Position numbers and translations under genes: made by a program. A stretch of 64,000 nt of DNA, taken from DTU098 sp964498525. GTDB taxonomy: Bacteria > Bacillota > Desulfotomaculia > Desulfotomaculales > Pelotomaculaceae. A model generated the notes under the pieces. That model was not told the DNA's origin. It did not search any database and saw nothing but the letters and a program-made list of their open reading frames with translations. Shown one piece after another: positions 1 to 8,994 of the stretch; position 1 is the stretch's first letter; each line of letters starts with the position of its first letter. The DNA lies in the NCBI GenBank assembly GCA_964498525.1, contig CAZCGU010000014.1, positions 19,899-83,898 of the forward strand, given 5' to 3'.

Positions 1-1
1 T

Positions 2-553
2 GACTTGATTATTATCGCCATGATTTCTACCCTGGGCATAGCCAGTAAACCGGTCATTGTGCCCCTGAGCCATATCATCACCGGGCCATTATTAATTCCC
101 GGCGGTGTCGTGGCGGGTGGTTTTTATATGTTATGGCTCGTACTCGGGGCAGGAATCGTCGGCAAACCGGGAACAGCGACTTTGATGGGTGTTGTGCAAG
201 CCTTGATGGTCTTCGGAACGGGGGTTTTTGGCTCCCACGGGGCCATGACTTTACTGAGTTACTCCTTTCCCGGCCTTGCTGTGGATCTTCTGCTCTATTT
301 AATGAGGCACCGGGTCTGCTGCCCCCTGTGCGCCTTCCTGGCTGGTGTGGCTGCCAATGTTACAGGCTCCGCCCTGGTCAATGTAATTTATTTCCGGCTG
401 CCCATGATACCTTTGGTGCTTTCTTTAGCCGTGGCGGCCTTATCCGGGGGCCTGGGCGGCCTGGTAGCCTATAAAATTCTACAACTGGTTAAAAAGAATA
501 ACAGCTTTAAAAGTGTATCGAATTCAATGTCGAACCAGGGAAAAGAACAGTAG
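2..553 (+). CDS. ECF transporter S component (5'-truncated)
   Basis: This is a hydrophobic protein with five or six predicted membrane helices. Its early segment (SKPVIVPLSHIITGPLLIPG and the following GGFYMLW) has the pattern of substrate-binding S components of energy-coupling factor (ECF) transporters of the MptS/YkoE type. S components bind a vitamin or cofactor in the membrane and are energised by a shared module of two ATPases and a T protein. Such a module is encoded at 23330-25539 in the same orientation. The reading frame is open to the left edge, so a few N-terminal codons lie outside the window; the first TTG at position 5 is probably not the true start. The C-terminus is a short polar tail. 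The substrate cannot be read from the sequence. No recognisable riboswitch is visible because the leader is missing. Confidence 0.8.
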   Translation, partial: DLIIIAMISTLGIASKPVIVPLSHIITGPLLIPGGVVAGGFYMLWLVLGAGIVGKPGTATLMGVVQALMVFGTGVFGSHGAMTLLSYSFPGLAVDLLLYLMRHRVCCPLCAFLAGVAANVTGSALVNVIYFRLPMIPLVLSLAVAALSGGLGGLVAYKILQLVKKNNSFKSVSNSMSNQGKEQ

Positions 554-793
554 CTAAGATTCTTAAACCGAGTCAAGCAAGCCCGCGCCACGATCCAGGC
601 GGTACTCACAACCCGCTGCCCGGTACGGGCTGACAGACTCCCGGCAATACTGGTTTGAGTCATTGCGATTTCTCCATAAAGATCAGCATGCGTTTAAAAC
701 AACTCAGGTACTGTTCTTATAATCCAATGAGCCAGGTTCCATCGACCCCGAACACAACACAGCATATTGGCAAATAAAGAGGGAGTGCAATCC

Positions 794-3700
794 ATGAAAA
801 AATTATCCGGTTTCTTTATGGCTTTCCTGGGCCTGCTGCTTCTCGCCGGTTCATTTTGCTTGTTCGCGCCTCCGGTTGCTTTGGCCGGAACTCCGGCGCT
901 TACAATCACTGGAACCGGGGTGGCAACTCCCCTGGAGTTTACCCTTCCCCAACTGGAGGCCATGGAGCAGCATCAGCATGTCTACAGTACCATTAACACC
1001 TGGCCAACAAAGAAGTGGTACATAGGAAAAGGTGTTAAACTAAGGGATTTGCTGGAGCAGGCAGGCCTGAGCAAAGATGCAAGTTTAATAAAATTTGTGG
1101 CTAAAGACGGCTTCGCAGTATCGCTGACAGTGGAAGAATTATTGAACAGCACCCGTTTTTATTTTCCCCGTTTAATGGATAACCACCCCAGTGACGGAAG
1201 CATTCCGGGCTCCCCGGAAGGCGCCGGAGCGGTAGAGCCCATCCTGGCCCTAACCAGTGCTGAGGGCAGCAAAAACCCCGATGATATGAACCCAAGGGAT
1301 TCCTTGCTGCTGTTGTTCGGGCAGCGGGCGGTTACCGAACAGACGTGCAGCGAATTTGCCAAGAATATTAATCAAATTGTGGTCTTGACAGCGAAGCCGG
1401 AAAAATGGGATAACCCCGGGGCGAATCCGGCAGGCGGAACCGTGCCGGCGGGCACAATGGTGGCACTCTTCAGCACCCGCATGGACACGGATAAGGTTTA
1501 TTACACAACGGACGGCAGTGCCCCAAATGTGAGCAGTCCCATGTACAACTGGATTGCCAGCCGGTGGTGGTCGTCGCGCCAGGATGATTTAAACAGGATT
1601 AATCACCCCGTCGAAATCACCGGGGACACCATCATTAAAGCGGTTACAATTGGTCCAGGCAAGAAGAACAGCGATGTTATCACCTTCGCCTATCAGGTAC
1701 CCGTTGCCGCCCCTCCGGTATTGACAGCTGATCTCTCGGACAACACAGTGGGCCGGGCCATCGAACTCACCTTCACGGATGATGCGGCCTGGCGGGCGGC
1801 AATCACCGGTGTGAGGGTGAACGGTACCCCGTTGACGGCTGCCGACTATTTAGTTGAAGAAGGCATGCTGACCCTAAAGGCAGGTGTATTCAGGCAGACC
1901 GGGAATTACAACATAGCGGTGCAGGCGGCCGGGTACGGGGAAGCAGGTGTGCTTCAGATTATCCTGCCGGGTTTGCGGACACCCCCGGAACTGACGGCTG
2001 ACACCGGGGATAACGTAGTCGGCAAGGCAGTGGAGCTTACCTTTGTGGATGACCCGGTATGGCGGGCAGCAATCGACCGGATAAGCGTAAACGGTGAGGT
2101 ATTGGGAACCGGGAAGTATTCCCTGGCCAGCGCCGGCATAATCATTATCAGTGCGGATGTATTCAAGAAAGCCGGGGATTACGCAATCGTAGTCACGGCA
2201 ACGGGCTATCTGGACGCAGTTGTTACCCAAACCATGAAGGGCGGCGGCACCTCCGAACCGGGCGGAGACGTGATCCTGACGATAACAGGGGACGGAGTGG
2301 GCACCTCCAGGACTTATACTCTGGCTCAGCTTCAGGGTCTGGGACAGTACCAGCATGTCTACAGCGCTATCAACACCTGGCCCAGCAAGAAATGGTATGT
2401 GGGTAAAGGGGTTCAATTAAAGGATTTGCTTAATTCGGCAGGGCTGAAGGGGAGCGCCAAACAGGTTAAATTTATTTCCCGTGACGGCTACACGGCGACC
2501 CTGACAGTGCAGGAGCTGCTCAGGGATAAGCGTTATTTCTTCCCCCAGTTTAAGGCCAATGATCCCAACCTGGGGCACGTTCCCGGTTCCCCCGCAGGTG
2601 CGGAAGAAGTGGAACCCATTCTGGCCCTGGTAAGTGCCGAAGGCACCGACAATCCCGGCTTTATGAATGATATGGACGCCCTGCTGCTGATGCTGGGACA
2701 GCGGACCGTAACCGAGCAAAACGCCCACCTGTTTACCAAGTACGTGGAGAAAATTGAAGTACTGACATCCGACCCGGGCTCCTGGGACAAACCGAAGGCG
2801 GATCCGGGAGGCGGCAACGTATCCCCGGGGACCCTGGTGAAGCTAAGCAACAACAACAACGATGCCGATAAGATTCACTACACAACAGACGGCAGTACCC
2901 CAACCCTGGACAGCCCCGTATATAACTGGATTGCCAGCAGGTGGTGGTCGTCCCGAGCAGGTGAACTGGACAGCATTAATCAACCCGTGGAAATAAAGAA
3001 GAACACAACAATTAAAGCAATAACAATCGGCCCGGGTAAAAAGAACAGCGATGTCGCTGCCTTTACCTACAAGGTAACAGGGGGGGCGGTGGACACAAGC
3101 GACAGGATCTCACCCCTCACAGGAGGTACAGTCAGCCTCGGCAATGAAGCTGTTCTGGAAATACCCGCCGGAGCCCTGGCCGGAACCGCCGCAGTGGAGG
3201 TTAAGATTGAAAAGGTTGCCGCGCCTCCGGACGCCCCCAGGGGATTCAAACTGGCCGGCGGTGTATACGAATTCAGCGTGGACGGCAAATACAGCTACAG
3301 TTTTAATCATGAAGTGACGGTAAAAATCAGCTGCGACCAAAATGCCGTAGATGAGGGCGCGCCTTTGGCCATCCACTATTACGACGCGGCCAAAGGCCAG
3401 TGGGAAAACATCGGGGGTTCCGTATCCGGCGCCACCGTGACCGTTAAGGTGAACCACTTGACCAAGTTTGCCGTCATGGCTGCCAGCCCAATAACAACAG
3501 CCGCGGAAGCCAAAGAAACGATCTTACCCCTCACAGGAGGTACAGTCAGCCTCGGCAATGAAGCTGTTCTGGAAATACCCGCCGGAGCCCTGGCCGGAAC
3601 CGCCGCAGTGGAGGTTAAGATTGAAAAGGTTGCCGCGCCTCCGGACGCCCCCAGGGGATTCAAACTGGCCGGCGGTGTATACGAATTCAGCGTGGACGGC

Positions 3701-4444
3701 AAATACAGCTACAGTTTTAATCATGAAGTGACGGTAAAAATCAGCTGCGACCAAAATGCCGTAGATGAGGGCGCGCCTTTGGCCATCCACTATTACGACG
3801 CGGCCAAAGGCCAGTGGGAAAACATCGGGGGTTCCGTATCCGGCGCCACCGTGACCGTTAAGGTGAACCACTTGACCAAGTTTACCGTCATGTCAACCGT
3901 ACCTGAACAGGAAAAAGAAGCTCTTACGGACATCGCCGGCCATTGGGCCCGGGATATGATCAATAAGCTGGTGGATATGGGATGTATCACCGGCTACCAG
4001 GATGGCACCTTCAAGCCCGACCATACCATTACCAGGGCGGAATTTGCCACCGTGCTGGTTAAAGCTTTAAATATAGAAAACAGGGGGGGCCCGGTTTTCG
4101 CCGATACCGCCGGACATTGGGCCGAAAATTACATTAAAACAGCAGCTTCCCACGGGATAGTTGCCGGTTGCGGCGAAGATGTCTTTGCCCCGGACGATTT
4201 GATTACCCGGGAGCAGCTGGCCGTAATGCTGGTCAGGGCAGCTAAACCGGCGCCTGGGGAAAACAGTCTTGCCTTTACAGACAATGACAGCATTTCCGGG
4301 TGGGCCGTGGAAGGGATGGCAACCGCGGCTGGAAACGGGATCATCAAGGGCTACCCCGATCAGACCATCCGGCCCCAGGGCAAAACAACCAGGGCCGAGG
4401 CCGTAACCACCATTGTAAATATGTTGGATGTCATGAACAGGTAA
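794..4444 (+). CDS. SLH-anchored multidomain surface protein with two SUOX-like domains
   Basis: A secreted, cell-wall-attached protein of 1216 residues. ATG 794 is preferred because a GAGGGAG site lies just upstream and a clean signal peptide follows, ending near VALA at residue 31. Domains in order: sulfite-oxidase/YedY-fold-like domain (about 32-205), chitobiase-C-like beta domain with YYTTDGSAPN (205-305), two copies of a domain like PF07550 (Shr-like haemoprotein-interacting; LTFTDDAAWRAAI, 307-395 and 397-485), a second SUOX-like domain (492-665) and chitobiase-C-like domain (665-765), two ZU5-like domains that are identical over most of their length (772-890, 910-1028), then three SLH domains (1044-1216) that bind secondary cell-wall polymer. 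No molybdopterin-ligand cysteine is conserved, so a binding rather than redox role is likely. It heads the surface-protein run, 14 bases before the next gene. The exact function is unknown. Confidence 0.85.
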   Translation: MKKLSGFFMAFLGLLLLAGSFCLFAPPVALAGTPALTITGTGVATPLEFTLPQLEAMEQHQHVYSTINTWPTKKWYIGKGVKLRDLLEQAGLSKDASLIKFVAKDGFAVSLTVEELLNSTRFYFPRLMDNHPSDGSIPGSPEGAGAVEPILALTSAEGSKNPDDMNPRDSLLLLFGQRAVTEQTCSEFAKNINQIVVLTAKPEKWDNPGANPAGGTVPAGTMVALFSTRMDTDKVYYTTDGSAPNVSSPMYNWIASRWWSSRQDDLNRINHPVEITGDTIIKAVTIGPGKKNSDVITFAYQVPVAAPPVLTADLSDNTVGRAIELTFTDDAAWRAAITGVRVNGTPLTAADYLVEEGMLTLKAGVFRQTGNYNIAVQAAGYGEAGVLQIILPGLRTPPELTADTGDNVVGKAVELTFVDDPVWRAAIDRISVNGEVLGTGKYSLASAGIIIISADVFKKAGDYAIVVTATGYLDAVVTQTMKGGGTSEPGGDVILTITGDGVGTSRTYTLAQLQGLGQYQHVYSAINTWPSKKWYVGKGVQLKDLLNSAGLKGSAKQVKFISRDGYTATLTVQELLRDKRYFFPQFKANDPNLGHVPGSPAGAEEVEPILALVSAEGTDNPGFMNDMDALLLMLGQRTVTEQNAHLFTKYVEKIEVLTSDPGSWDKPKADPGGGNVSPGTLVKLSNNNNDADKIHYTTDGSTPTLDSPVYNWIASRWWSSRAGELDSINQPVEIKKNTTIKAITIGPGKKNSDVAAFTYKVTGGAVDTSDRISPLTGGTVSLGNEAVLEIPAGALAGTAAVEVKIEKVAAPPDAPRGFKLAGGVYEFSVDGKYSYSFNHEVTVKISCDQNAVDEGAPLAIHYYDAAKGQWENIGGSVSGATVTVKVNHLTKFAVMAASPITTAAEAKETILPLTGGTVSLGNEAVLEIPAGALAGTAAVEVKIEKVAAPPDAPRGFKLAGGVYEFSVDGKYSYSFNHEVTVKISCDQNAVDEGAPLAIHYYDAAKGQWENIGGSVSGATVTVKVNHLTKFTVMSTVPEQEKEALTDIAGHWARDMINKLVDMGCITGYQDGTFKPDHTITRAEFATVLVKALNIENRGGPVFADTAGHWAENYIKTAASHGIVAGCGEDVFAPDDLITREQLAVMLVRAAKPAPGENSLAFTDNDSISGWAVEGMATAAGNGIIKGYPDQTIRPQGKTTRAEAVTTIVNMLDVMNR
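3112..3883 (+). repeat. Perfect in-frame tandem duplication, 358-bp arms, 414-bp period
   Basis: Bases 3112-3469 and 3526-3883 are identical as far as I can compare them by eye. The copies are in frame (414 = 3 x 138) and each encodes a complete ZU5-like domain. The 56 bases between them differ in content and encode a linker. A diverged relative of the same domain lies in the SLH protein at 20138-21559. Lack of synonymous differences points to a very recent duplication or to gene conversion. An assembly artefact is less likely because the flanks and linker differ. Confidence 0.95.
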
Positions 4445-4457
4445 ATGAAAGGTCAGC

Positions 4458-6281
4458 ATGATCACACAATTACTTAAAAACAAAGGGAATAACGGGGAAA
4501 AGGAAATCGACCTCCCGGGAAATTTATCCGGGCAGAAAGGTTTCAGCAGAAATACCGCAGCCGGGGGAACCCCGCTTAAGTCTTCCCGCCGCAACCTTCT
4601 AAGGGGGGAAATAGCGTCAGTCAAACTTTTCCTCCCCAAAAAACGGTCCGGCAAATTCCTGGCGGCGATCCTGGGTTTGCTGTTGTTCACTGTCCTAATC
4701 AATCTTACGGTGCCCGGGGTTGTTTTGGCCGAACAGTCGGAGATGATTGAAATCTCCGGGGAGGGTGTAACCAACCCCGTGGTTTTAACCCTGGCCCAGC
4801 TGGAGGCAATGGAGCAATATCAACATGTGTACAGTGCGATCAACACCTGGCCCACAAAGAAATGGTATGTGGCCAGGGGTGTTAAGATAAGGGATTTGTT
4901 TAGCCTGGCCGGGCTGAAAGAAGATGCCACGTTAATTAGATTCCTGTCCGGCGATGGTTTCGAAGTGGCGCTTACAGTTAAAGAACTTCTCCAGGACAAG
5001 CGCTATTATTTCCCCCGCTTAATGGAAAACCATCCCAGCGACGGGACTATCCCCGGTTCACCCGTGGATGGTGTGGAGGTAGAGCCGATCCTGGCTCTAA
5101 TCAGCGCCGAGGACAGCAACAAACCCGTTGATATGAACGACAGGGACGCCTTGCTGCTGGTTTTGGGACAGCGGGTGGTCAGCGAGCAAACCAATAGCGT
5201 GTTTTTGAAGTATATAAACAGAATTGAGGTTCAAACCACTCCCTTGCAAAAATGGGATAATCCCAGGGCGGATTTGGAAGAAGGCGAGGTGCCCGCCGGT
5301 TCCCAGGTGAAACTCAGCAACAAACGCAATGACATAGATAAGATTTATTACACCACTGACGGCAGTACCCCGGATTTCAACAGCCCGGTATTCAACAAAA
5401 GTTCCAGCCGCTGGTGGCCGCTGCGCCCGGACGATCTGGATCTAGTCAACCAACCAATTAATATCGATAAGGACACAGTAATTAAGGCTATCACAATTGG
5501 TCCCGGCAAGCAGGACAGCGATGTTGTCACCTTCACCTACAAGGCCGATTTCACGGGCAGGGCGGCCGAGCGGGCAAAACTGCCCGGCGGACCGCCCACC
5601 GGGGTAACCCTGGACCAGGCTGCAACCGGGCTTAATATCGGCAGCTCAATTGAGCTGACAGCCACTGTGGGACCCGGCAATGCCATTGATAAAAGCGTAA
5701 TTTGGAGTTCCAGCGACCCCAGTGTAGCTACTGTGGATGGCAACGGTTTGGTGACGGTTGTAGGTCCGGGCACGGCAATCATAACCGTAAAAACAGTTAC
5801 TGGAGGCAGGACAGCCACTTGTGTGGTAAACGCCTTTAACCGGGACAGCGAAGGGGGGGGAAGCGTACCGGAAGCCGCCACAGCGCAGAATATTGAAGTA
5901 ATGGCGTTGCCAGTGGAGCCGCCGGTTCCGGAACCTGAAGAACAGCCCGAGGCAGAGACGGCGGCCGCTGAGTTGGAAAATCCTGAAGTCCCGGAGGAGC
6001 AGGCCAGGCCTGTTGAGCCCGAAGGGGAAGACGAACCGGAGGAAAATGGGCAGTATCTGATGGAAAAAGATCCTTTGGCCGCTGCAGCTGCCGAAGATAC
6101 TTCGGCGGGGCAGTTGGAGAACCAGATGCAGGTATTTGAAATGTCGGTGGCTGTTGAAGATACGGAGCCGCAGGCGGGGCAAGGAAAAACAGATCTTTAT
6201 ACGGCAGGGATCTTTATTGCCCTGTTCCTTCTGGGAGCAAGCAGAAGATACCTGGAATACGTGAGGGAGGCAAAAAGTTGA
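4458..6281 (+). CDS. Surface protein with SUOX-like domain, Pro/Glu stalk and C-terminal membrane anchor
   Basis: A 607-residue exported protein. An unusually long basic N-region (about 65 residues) precedes the hydrophobic signal core that ends in VVLAE near residue 92. After it come a SUOX-like domain (95-265), a chitobiase-C-like domain with IYYTTDGSTPD (270-365), a BIG2-type Ig-like domain (375-460; IWSSSDPSVATVDGNG), a long Pro/Glu-rich spacer (about 480-540) and a single hydrophobic helix followed by basic residues at the extreme C-terminus (GIFIALFLLGASRR). It should therefore sit on the outer face held by one helix. Its TGA overlaps the start of the ExbB-family gene (TTGA, 6278-6281), so the two are translationally coupled. 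A Pro/Glu stalk plus one helix encoded next to ExbB/ExbD-like genes recalls TonB with the topology reversed; this comparison is inference. Confidence 0.8.
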   Translation: MITQLLKNKGNNGEKEIDLPGNLSGQKGFSRNTAAGGTPLKSSRRNLLRGEIASVKLFLPKKRSGKFLAAILGLLLFTVLINLTVPGVVLAEQSEMIEISGEGVTNPVVLTLAQLEAMEQYQHVYSAINTWPTKKWYVARGVKIRDLFSLAGLKEDATLIRFLSGDGFEVALTVKELLQDKRYYFPRLMENHPSDGTIPGSPVDGVEVEPILALISAEDSNKPVDMNDRDALLLVLGQRVVSEQTNSVFLKYINRIEVQTTPLQKWDNPRADLEEGEVPAGSQVKLSNKRNDIDKIYYTTDGSTPDFNSPVFNKSSSRWWPLRPDDLDLVNQPINIDKDTVIKAITIGPGKQDSDVVTFTYKADFTGRAAERAKLPGGPPTGVTLDQAATGLNIGSSIELTATVGPGNAIDKSVIWSSSDPSVATVDGNGLVTVVGPGTAIITVKTVTGGRTATCVVNAFNRDSEGGGSVPEAATAQNIEVMALPVEPPVPEPEEQPEAETAAAELENPEVPEEQARPVEPEGEDEPEENGQYLMEKDPLAAAAAEDTSAGQLENQMQVFEMSVAVEDTEPQAGQGKTDLYTAGIFIALFLLGASRRYLEYVREAKS

Positions 6282-6934
6282 CAGTTTCTATCTTGGCTCC
6301 GCTAAGGGACACAATGCACACAATTTCTTCCGGTTTACTGATGCCCACCATCGCTATCCTGCTGTTGTTACTGGCTTTTTCTGTGATTGAGCTGGGCAGC
6401 CTCCTGGTTGAGACACTTACAGAGCGGCGGCGGAAGATGGTCAATGTACCGGACCTGATAAAGGCTTTCCAGGGGAAGGGCGCTGCGGAGATAAAAGATC
6501 TGATCGAAAAAAGCAGACTGTTCCGGCGTCAGAAAGCAGCCCTGGGTGAATTAATCAACCACAGCAATTTGCCCGCTTCTTCCCTGCAGGCTACGGCCCG
6601 GAAGCTCCTTTCCGGGGAAGAACTGCATTACGCCAGAATCACCATCAGAACTGACCTGGTTGCGCGCCTTGGTCCCATGCTGGGATTAATGGCTACACTT
6701 ATTCCGCTGGGACCCGGAATGATTGCCCTGGGCCAGGGCGACACCAAAACTCTGGCGGAATCCCTGCTTACCGCTTTCGACGCCACGGTGACAGGTCTGG
6801 CAGCGGCCGGGGTTGCCTTTGCCATCTCCCGGTTGCGGAGAAGATGGTACGAAGATTACTTGAGTTCCCTGGAGGCTTTAATGGAAAGCCTGTTGGAGGT
6901 GTTTGCCCATGAACGGCGGACTGCGGAGCAGTAG
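6278..6934 (+). CDS. MotA/TolQ/ExbB-family proton channel protein
   Basis: A 218-residue membrane protein with an N-terminal helix (about 15-45), a cytoplasmic segment, and two helices in the conserved ExbB/TolQ core (about 125-190). The core reads GPMLGLMATLIPLGPGMIAL, then LTAFDATVTGLAAAGVAFA, the usual TolQ/ExbB signature with small residues and threonines lining the pore. Members use proton motive force to drive a partner protein. The TTG start overlaps the stop of the preceding surface gene by 4 bp and is preceded by GAGGGAGG. The downstream DUF2149 gene overlaps its 3' end. An ExbB-type pair in an organism that appears to lack an outer membrane is unusual among bacteria. From memory, similar ExbB-DUF2149 pairs are frequent in methanogenic archaea. 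Confidence 0.85.
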   Translation: MTVSILAPLRDTMHTISSGLLMPTIAILLLLLAFSVIELGSLLVETLTERRRKMVNVPDLIKAFQGKGAAEIKDLIEKSRLFRRQKAALGELINHSNLPASSLQATARKLLSGEELHYARITIRTDLVARLGPMLGLMATLIPLGPGMIALGQGDTKTLAESLLTAFDATVTGLAAAGVAFAISRLRRRWYEDYLSSLEALMESLLEVFAHERRTAEQ

Positions 6935-7226
6935 GCGCAGGACGGAGTCCGAGGAAGCCAATCCCCTGGAGGGCGCCATTAATATCGTGGATGCCATGCT
7001 GGTGTTTGCCTGCGGACTGATGCTTTCCCTGGTCCTGCACTGGAACGTTAATTTGGATAAGATAGGGGAGCGCGTCAATCTGGAGCGTGGCCAGGAGGTG
7101 ACACAAGCGCCGGAAATACGGGATGATCTCGTCAAGTCTTTAGACCAGGGTAAATTATATGAAAAGATGGGCACGGTCTACAAAGACCCTGGCACAGGGC
7201 AGTTGTTTATGCTGACCGGTGAGTAA
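6909..7226 (+). CDS. DUF2149 family protein, probable ExbD/TolR-like partner
   Basis: A 105-residue protein with a short basic N-terminus and one membrane helix containing an aspartate (NIVDAMLVFACGLMLSLVL; Asp at residue 28 from ATG 6909). The C-terminal soluble part ends in a GTVYKDPGTGQLFML strand motif typical of DUF2149. The helix Asp corresponds in position to the essential proton-carrying Asp of ExbD/TolR. ATG 6909 is chosen because GGAGG lies 8 bases upstream; TTG 6903 is an alternative. It overlaps the end of the ExbB-like gene by 26 bp, which supports a two-subunit complex. The role as stator partner is inferred from the helix Asp and from the gene pairing. Confidence 0.75.
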   Translation: MNGGLRSSRRRTESEEANPLEGAINIVDAMLVFACGLMLSLVLHWNVNLDKIGERVNLERGQEVTQAPEIRDDLVKSLDQGKLYEKMGTVYKDPGTGQLFMLTGE

Positions 7227-7371
7227 ACAAATCACAGGTTTTATCCGGCGCCGGAGGTACGGGCGGGCAGTTCGTCTTATAACGTGCCTGCCGAAGTTCT
7301 GGTACAGTGGTTTTTGAACCAGTTAGAATATCTGCGGCCAAGAGTCTAACGTCAGAAAGGGGAATTTTGCG

Positions 7372-8943
7372 ATGCAAATAAAGTTTTACCGGCAAAGGTG
7401 GTTTTATGGTTTGATGGTTACCGTACTGGGACTGCTTCTTTTCTGCATGTCCAGCTTGACCGCTCCCGGGGCGGCCCTTGCCGCCGAATCCGACACCCTG
7501 GAAATCACCGGAGATGGCGTAACCACACCTCTGATCTTAACCAGGGAGCAGCTCCAGACCATGGAACAATACCAGCACATCTACAGCGCCATCAACACCT
7601 GGCCTACAAAAAAACTTTATGTGGGCAAAGGGGTTAAACTGAAGGATCTGCTGGAGCAGGCGGGGATGACCGATGAGGCCAAACTGCTAAGATTTACTTC
7701 CAGGGACGGCTATACGGCAAATCTAACATTCCGGGAGTTGTTCCAGGACAAAAGGTATTATTTTCCCGGATTAAAGGGTGAAAATCCAGATGACGGCGAC
7801 GGGTATATGCCCGGTTCAACAGGCGGCGCGGAAGAGGTGGAGCCCATTCTCGCCCTGTCAAGTGTTGAAGGCAGCACCAACCCCGCCTACATGAATGAAT
7901 TGAATTCGTTGCTTTTGATGCTGGGGCAGCGGGCGGTAACGGAGCAAAACGGCAACTTGTTCAGTAAATACGTCAATAAAATCGAAGTGCTCACCGCCGA
8001 GCCGGAAAAATGGGACAGCCCCAGAGCCAACCCGGACAGCGGCGAGGTGCCCCCGGGGTCCATGATAGCATTGAGCAACGCCAATATGGATGATGATAAA
8101 ATTCACTACACCACAGACGGCAGTACGCCCACCGTAAACAGCCCCATGTACAACTGGATTGCCAAACGGTGGTGGTCGGTGCGGGGAGATGTCCTGGGAA
8201 AAATTAACAGCCCGGTGGGACCCGTTAACAAGGCCGTCACCATCAAGGCCGTCACCATCGGACCAGGCAAATACGACAGCGATGTGGTCACCTTTATATA
8301 TGAGATTGCCGGAGATGTTACCGGGGCTGAAGAAGGTACAGCCGCGCCCGGCTCAGAGGATCCCAGCGATCTAAAACAAAAAGAACAAAAGCAGGAAAAA
8401 CCTGGGGAGGAGTCCTTTACCCTCAATGACGTTGCGGGTCACTGGGCCCTGGACAATATCAGTGCCCTGGTCAGTCGCGGCTGCATCAGCGGCTACCCCG
8501 ACGGCAGTTTCAAACCGGAAAAAACAATTACCAGGGCTGAATTTGCCGCCGTGCTGGTGAAAGCGTTCAAGCTGGAAAACAGTAGCGGAAAGGTTTTCGC
8601 CGATACAGCGGCGCACTGGGCCAGGGATAGCATCGCCACGGCAGCGGCAAACGGTCTGGTCAGCGGCTATGCCGGCGGAAACTTTGGCCCGGACGACCTG
8701 ATTACCCGCGAGCAGATGGCTGTGATGATCGTCAAGGCGGCGGAATTGGCGCCGGCTGCAGGGACACCGGGGTTTGCCGACAGCGCAGCTATTTCCGGCT
8801 GGGCTGTGGGGTCCATAACAGCAGCAACTGAAAACGGGATTATGAAGGGGTACGCCGATAACACCATCCGGCCCGGTGGCAGCGCCACCAGGGCTGAAGC
8901 GGTAACAGTTATTACAAACGCCCTGGATAAGGCAAATCCTTAA
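7372..8943 (+). CDS. SLH-anchored protein with one SUOX-like domain
   Basis: A 523-residue secreted protein and the simplest version of the island's architecture. It has a signal peptide ending near AALAAE (residue 38), a SUOX-like domain (40-212) containing QYQHIYSAINTWPTKK, a chitobiase-C-like domain (218-312) with IHYTTDGSTPT, a charged Lys/Glu/Gln linker (320-350) and three SLH domains (352-523; e.g. GHWALDNISALVSRGCISGY). ATG 7372 follows an AGAAAGGGGAA site. The 145 bases upstream hold no gene and may carry a promoter. It probably displays the SUOX-like module on the cell wall; the ligand is unknown. Confidence 0.85.
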   Translation: MQIKFYRQRWFYGLMVTVLGLLLFCMSSLTAPGAALAAESDTLEITGDGVTTPLILTREQLQTMEQYQHIYSAINTWPTKKLYVGKGVKLKDLLEQAGMTDEAKLLRFTSRDGYTANLTFRELFQDKRYYFPGLKGENPDDGDGYMPGSTGGAEEVEPILALSSVEGSTNPAYMNELNSLLLMLGQRAVTEQNGNLFSKYVNKIEVLTAEPEKWDSPRANPDSGEVPPGSMIALSNANMDDDKIHYTTDGSTPTVNSPMYNWIAKRWWSVRGDVLGKINSPVGPVNKAVTIKAVTIGPGKYDSDVVTFIYEIAGDVTGAEEGTAAPGSEDPSDLKQKEQKQEKPGEESFTLNDVAGHWALDNISALVSRGCISGYPDGSFKPEKTITRAEFAAVLVKAFKLENSSGKVFADTAAHWARDSIATAAANGLVSGYAGGNFGPDDLITREQMAVMIVKAAELAPAAGTPGFADSAAISGWAVGSITAATENGIMKGYADNTIRPGGSATRAEAVTVITNALDKANP

Positions 8944-8994
8944 ATAACTGGTTGGAAAACTTCTTTCATTGACGCGACAGGAAGTGAGAGCCGG

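Noticed and set aside
469..663. A minus-strand open frame over the end of the S component gene
   Set aside because: It is antisense to a good gene at one end, has no recognisable product and no ribosome site. The 554-793 gap holds nothing else I can support.
3067..3871. Long minus-strand frames across the ZU5-like duplication
   Set aside because: They mirror the GC-biased coding strand, and their identity to each other only reflects the DNA duplication.
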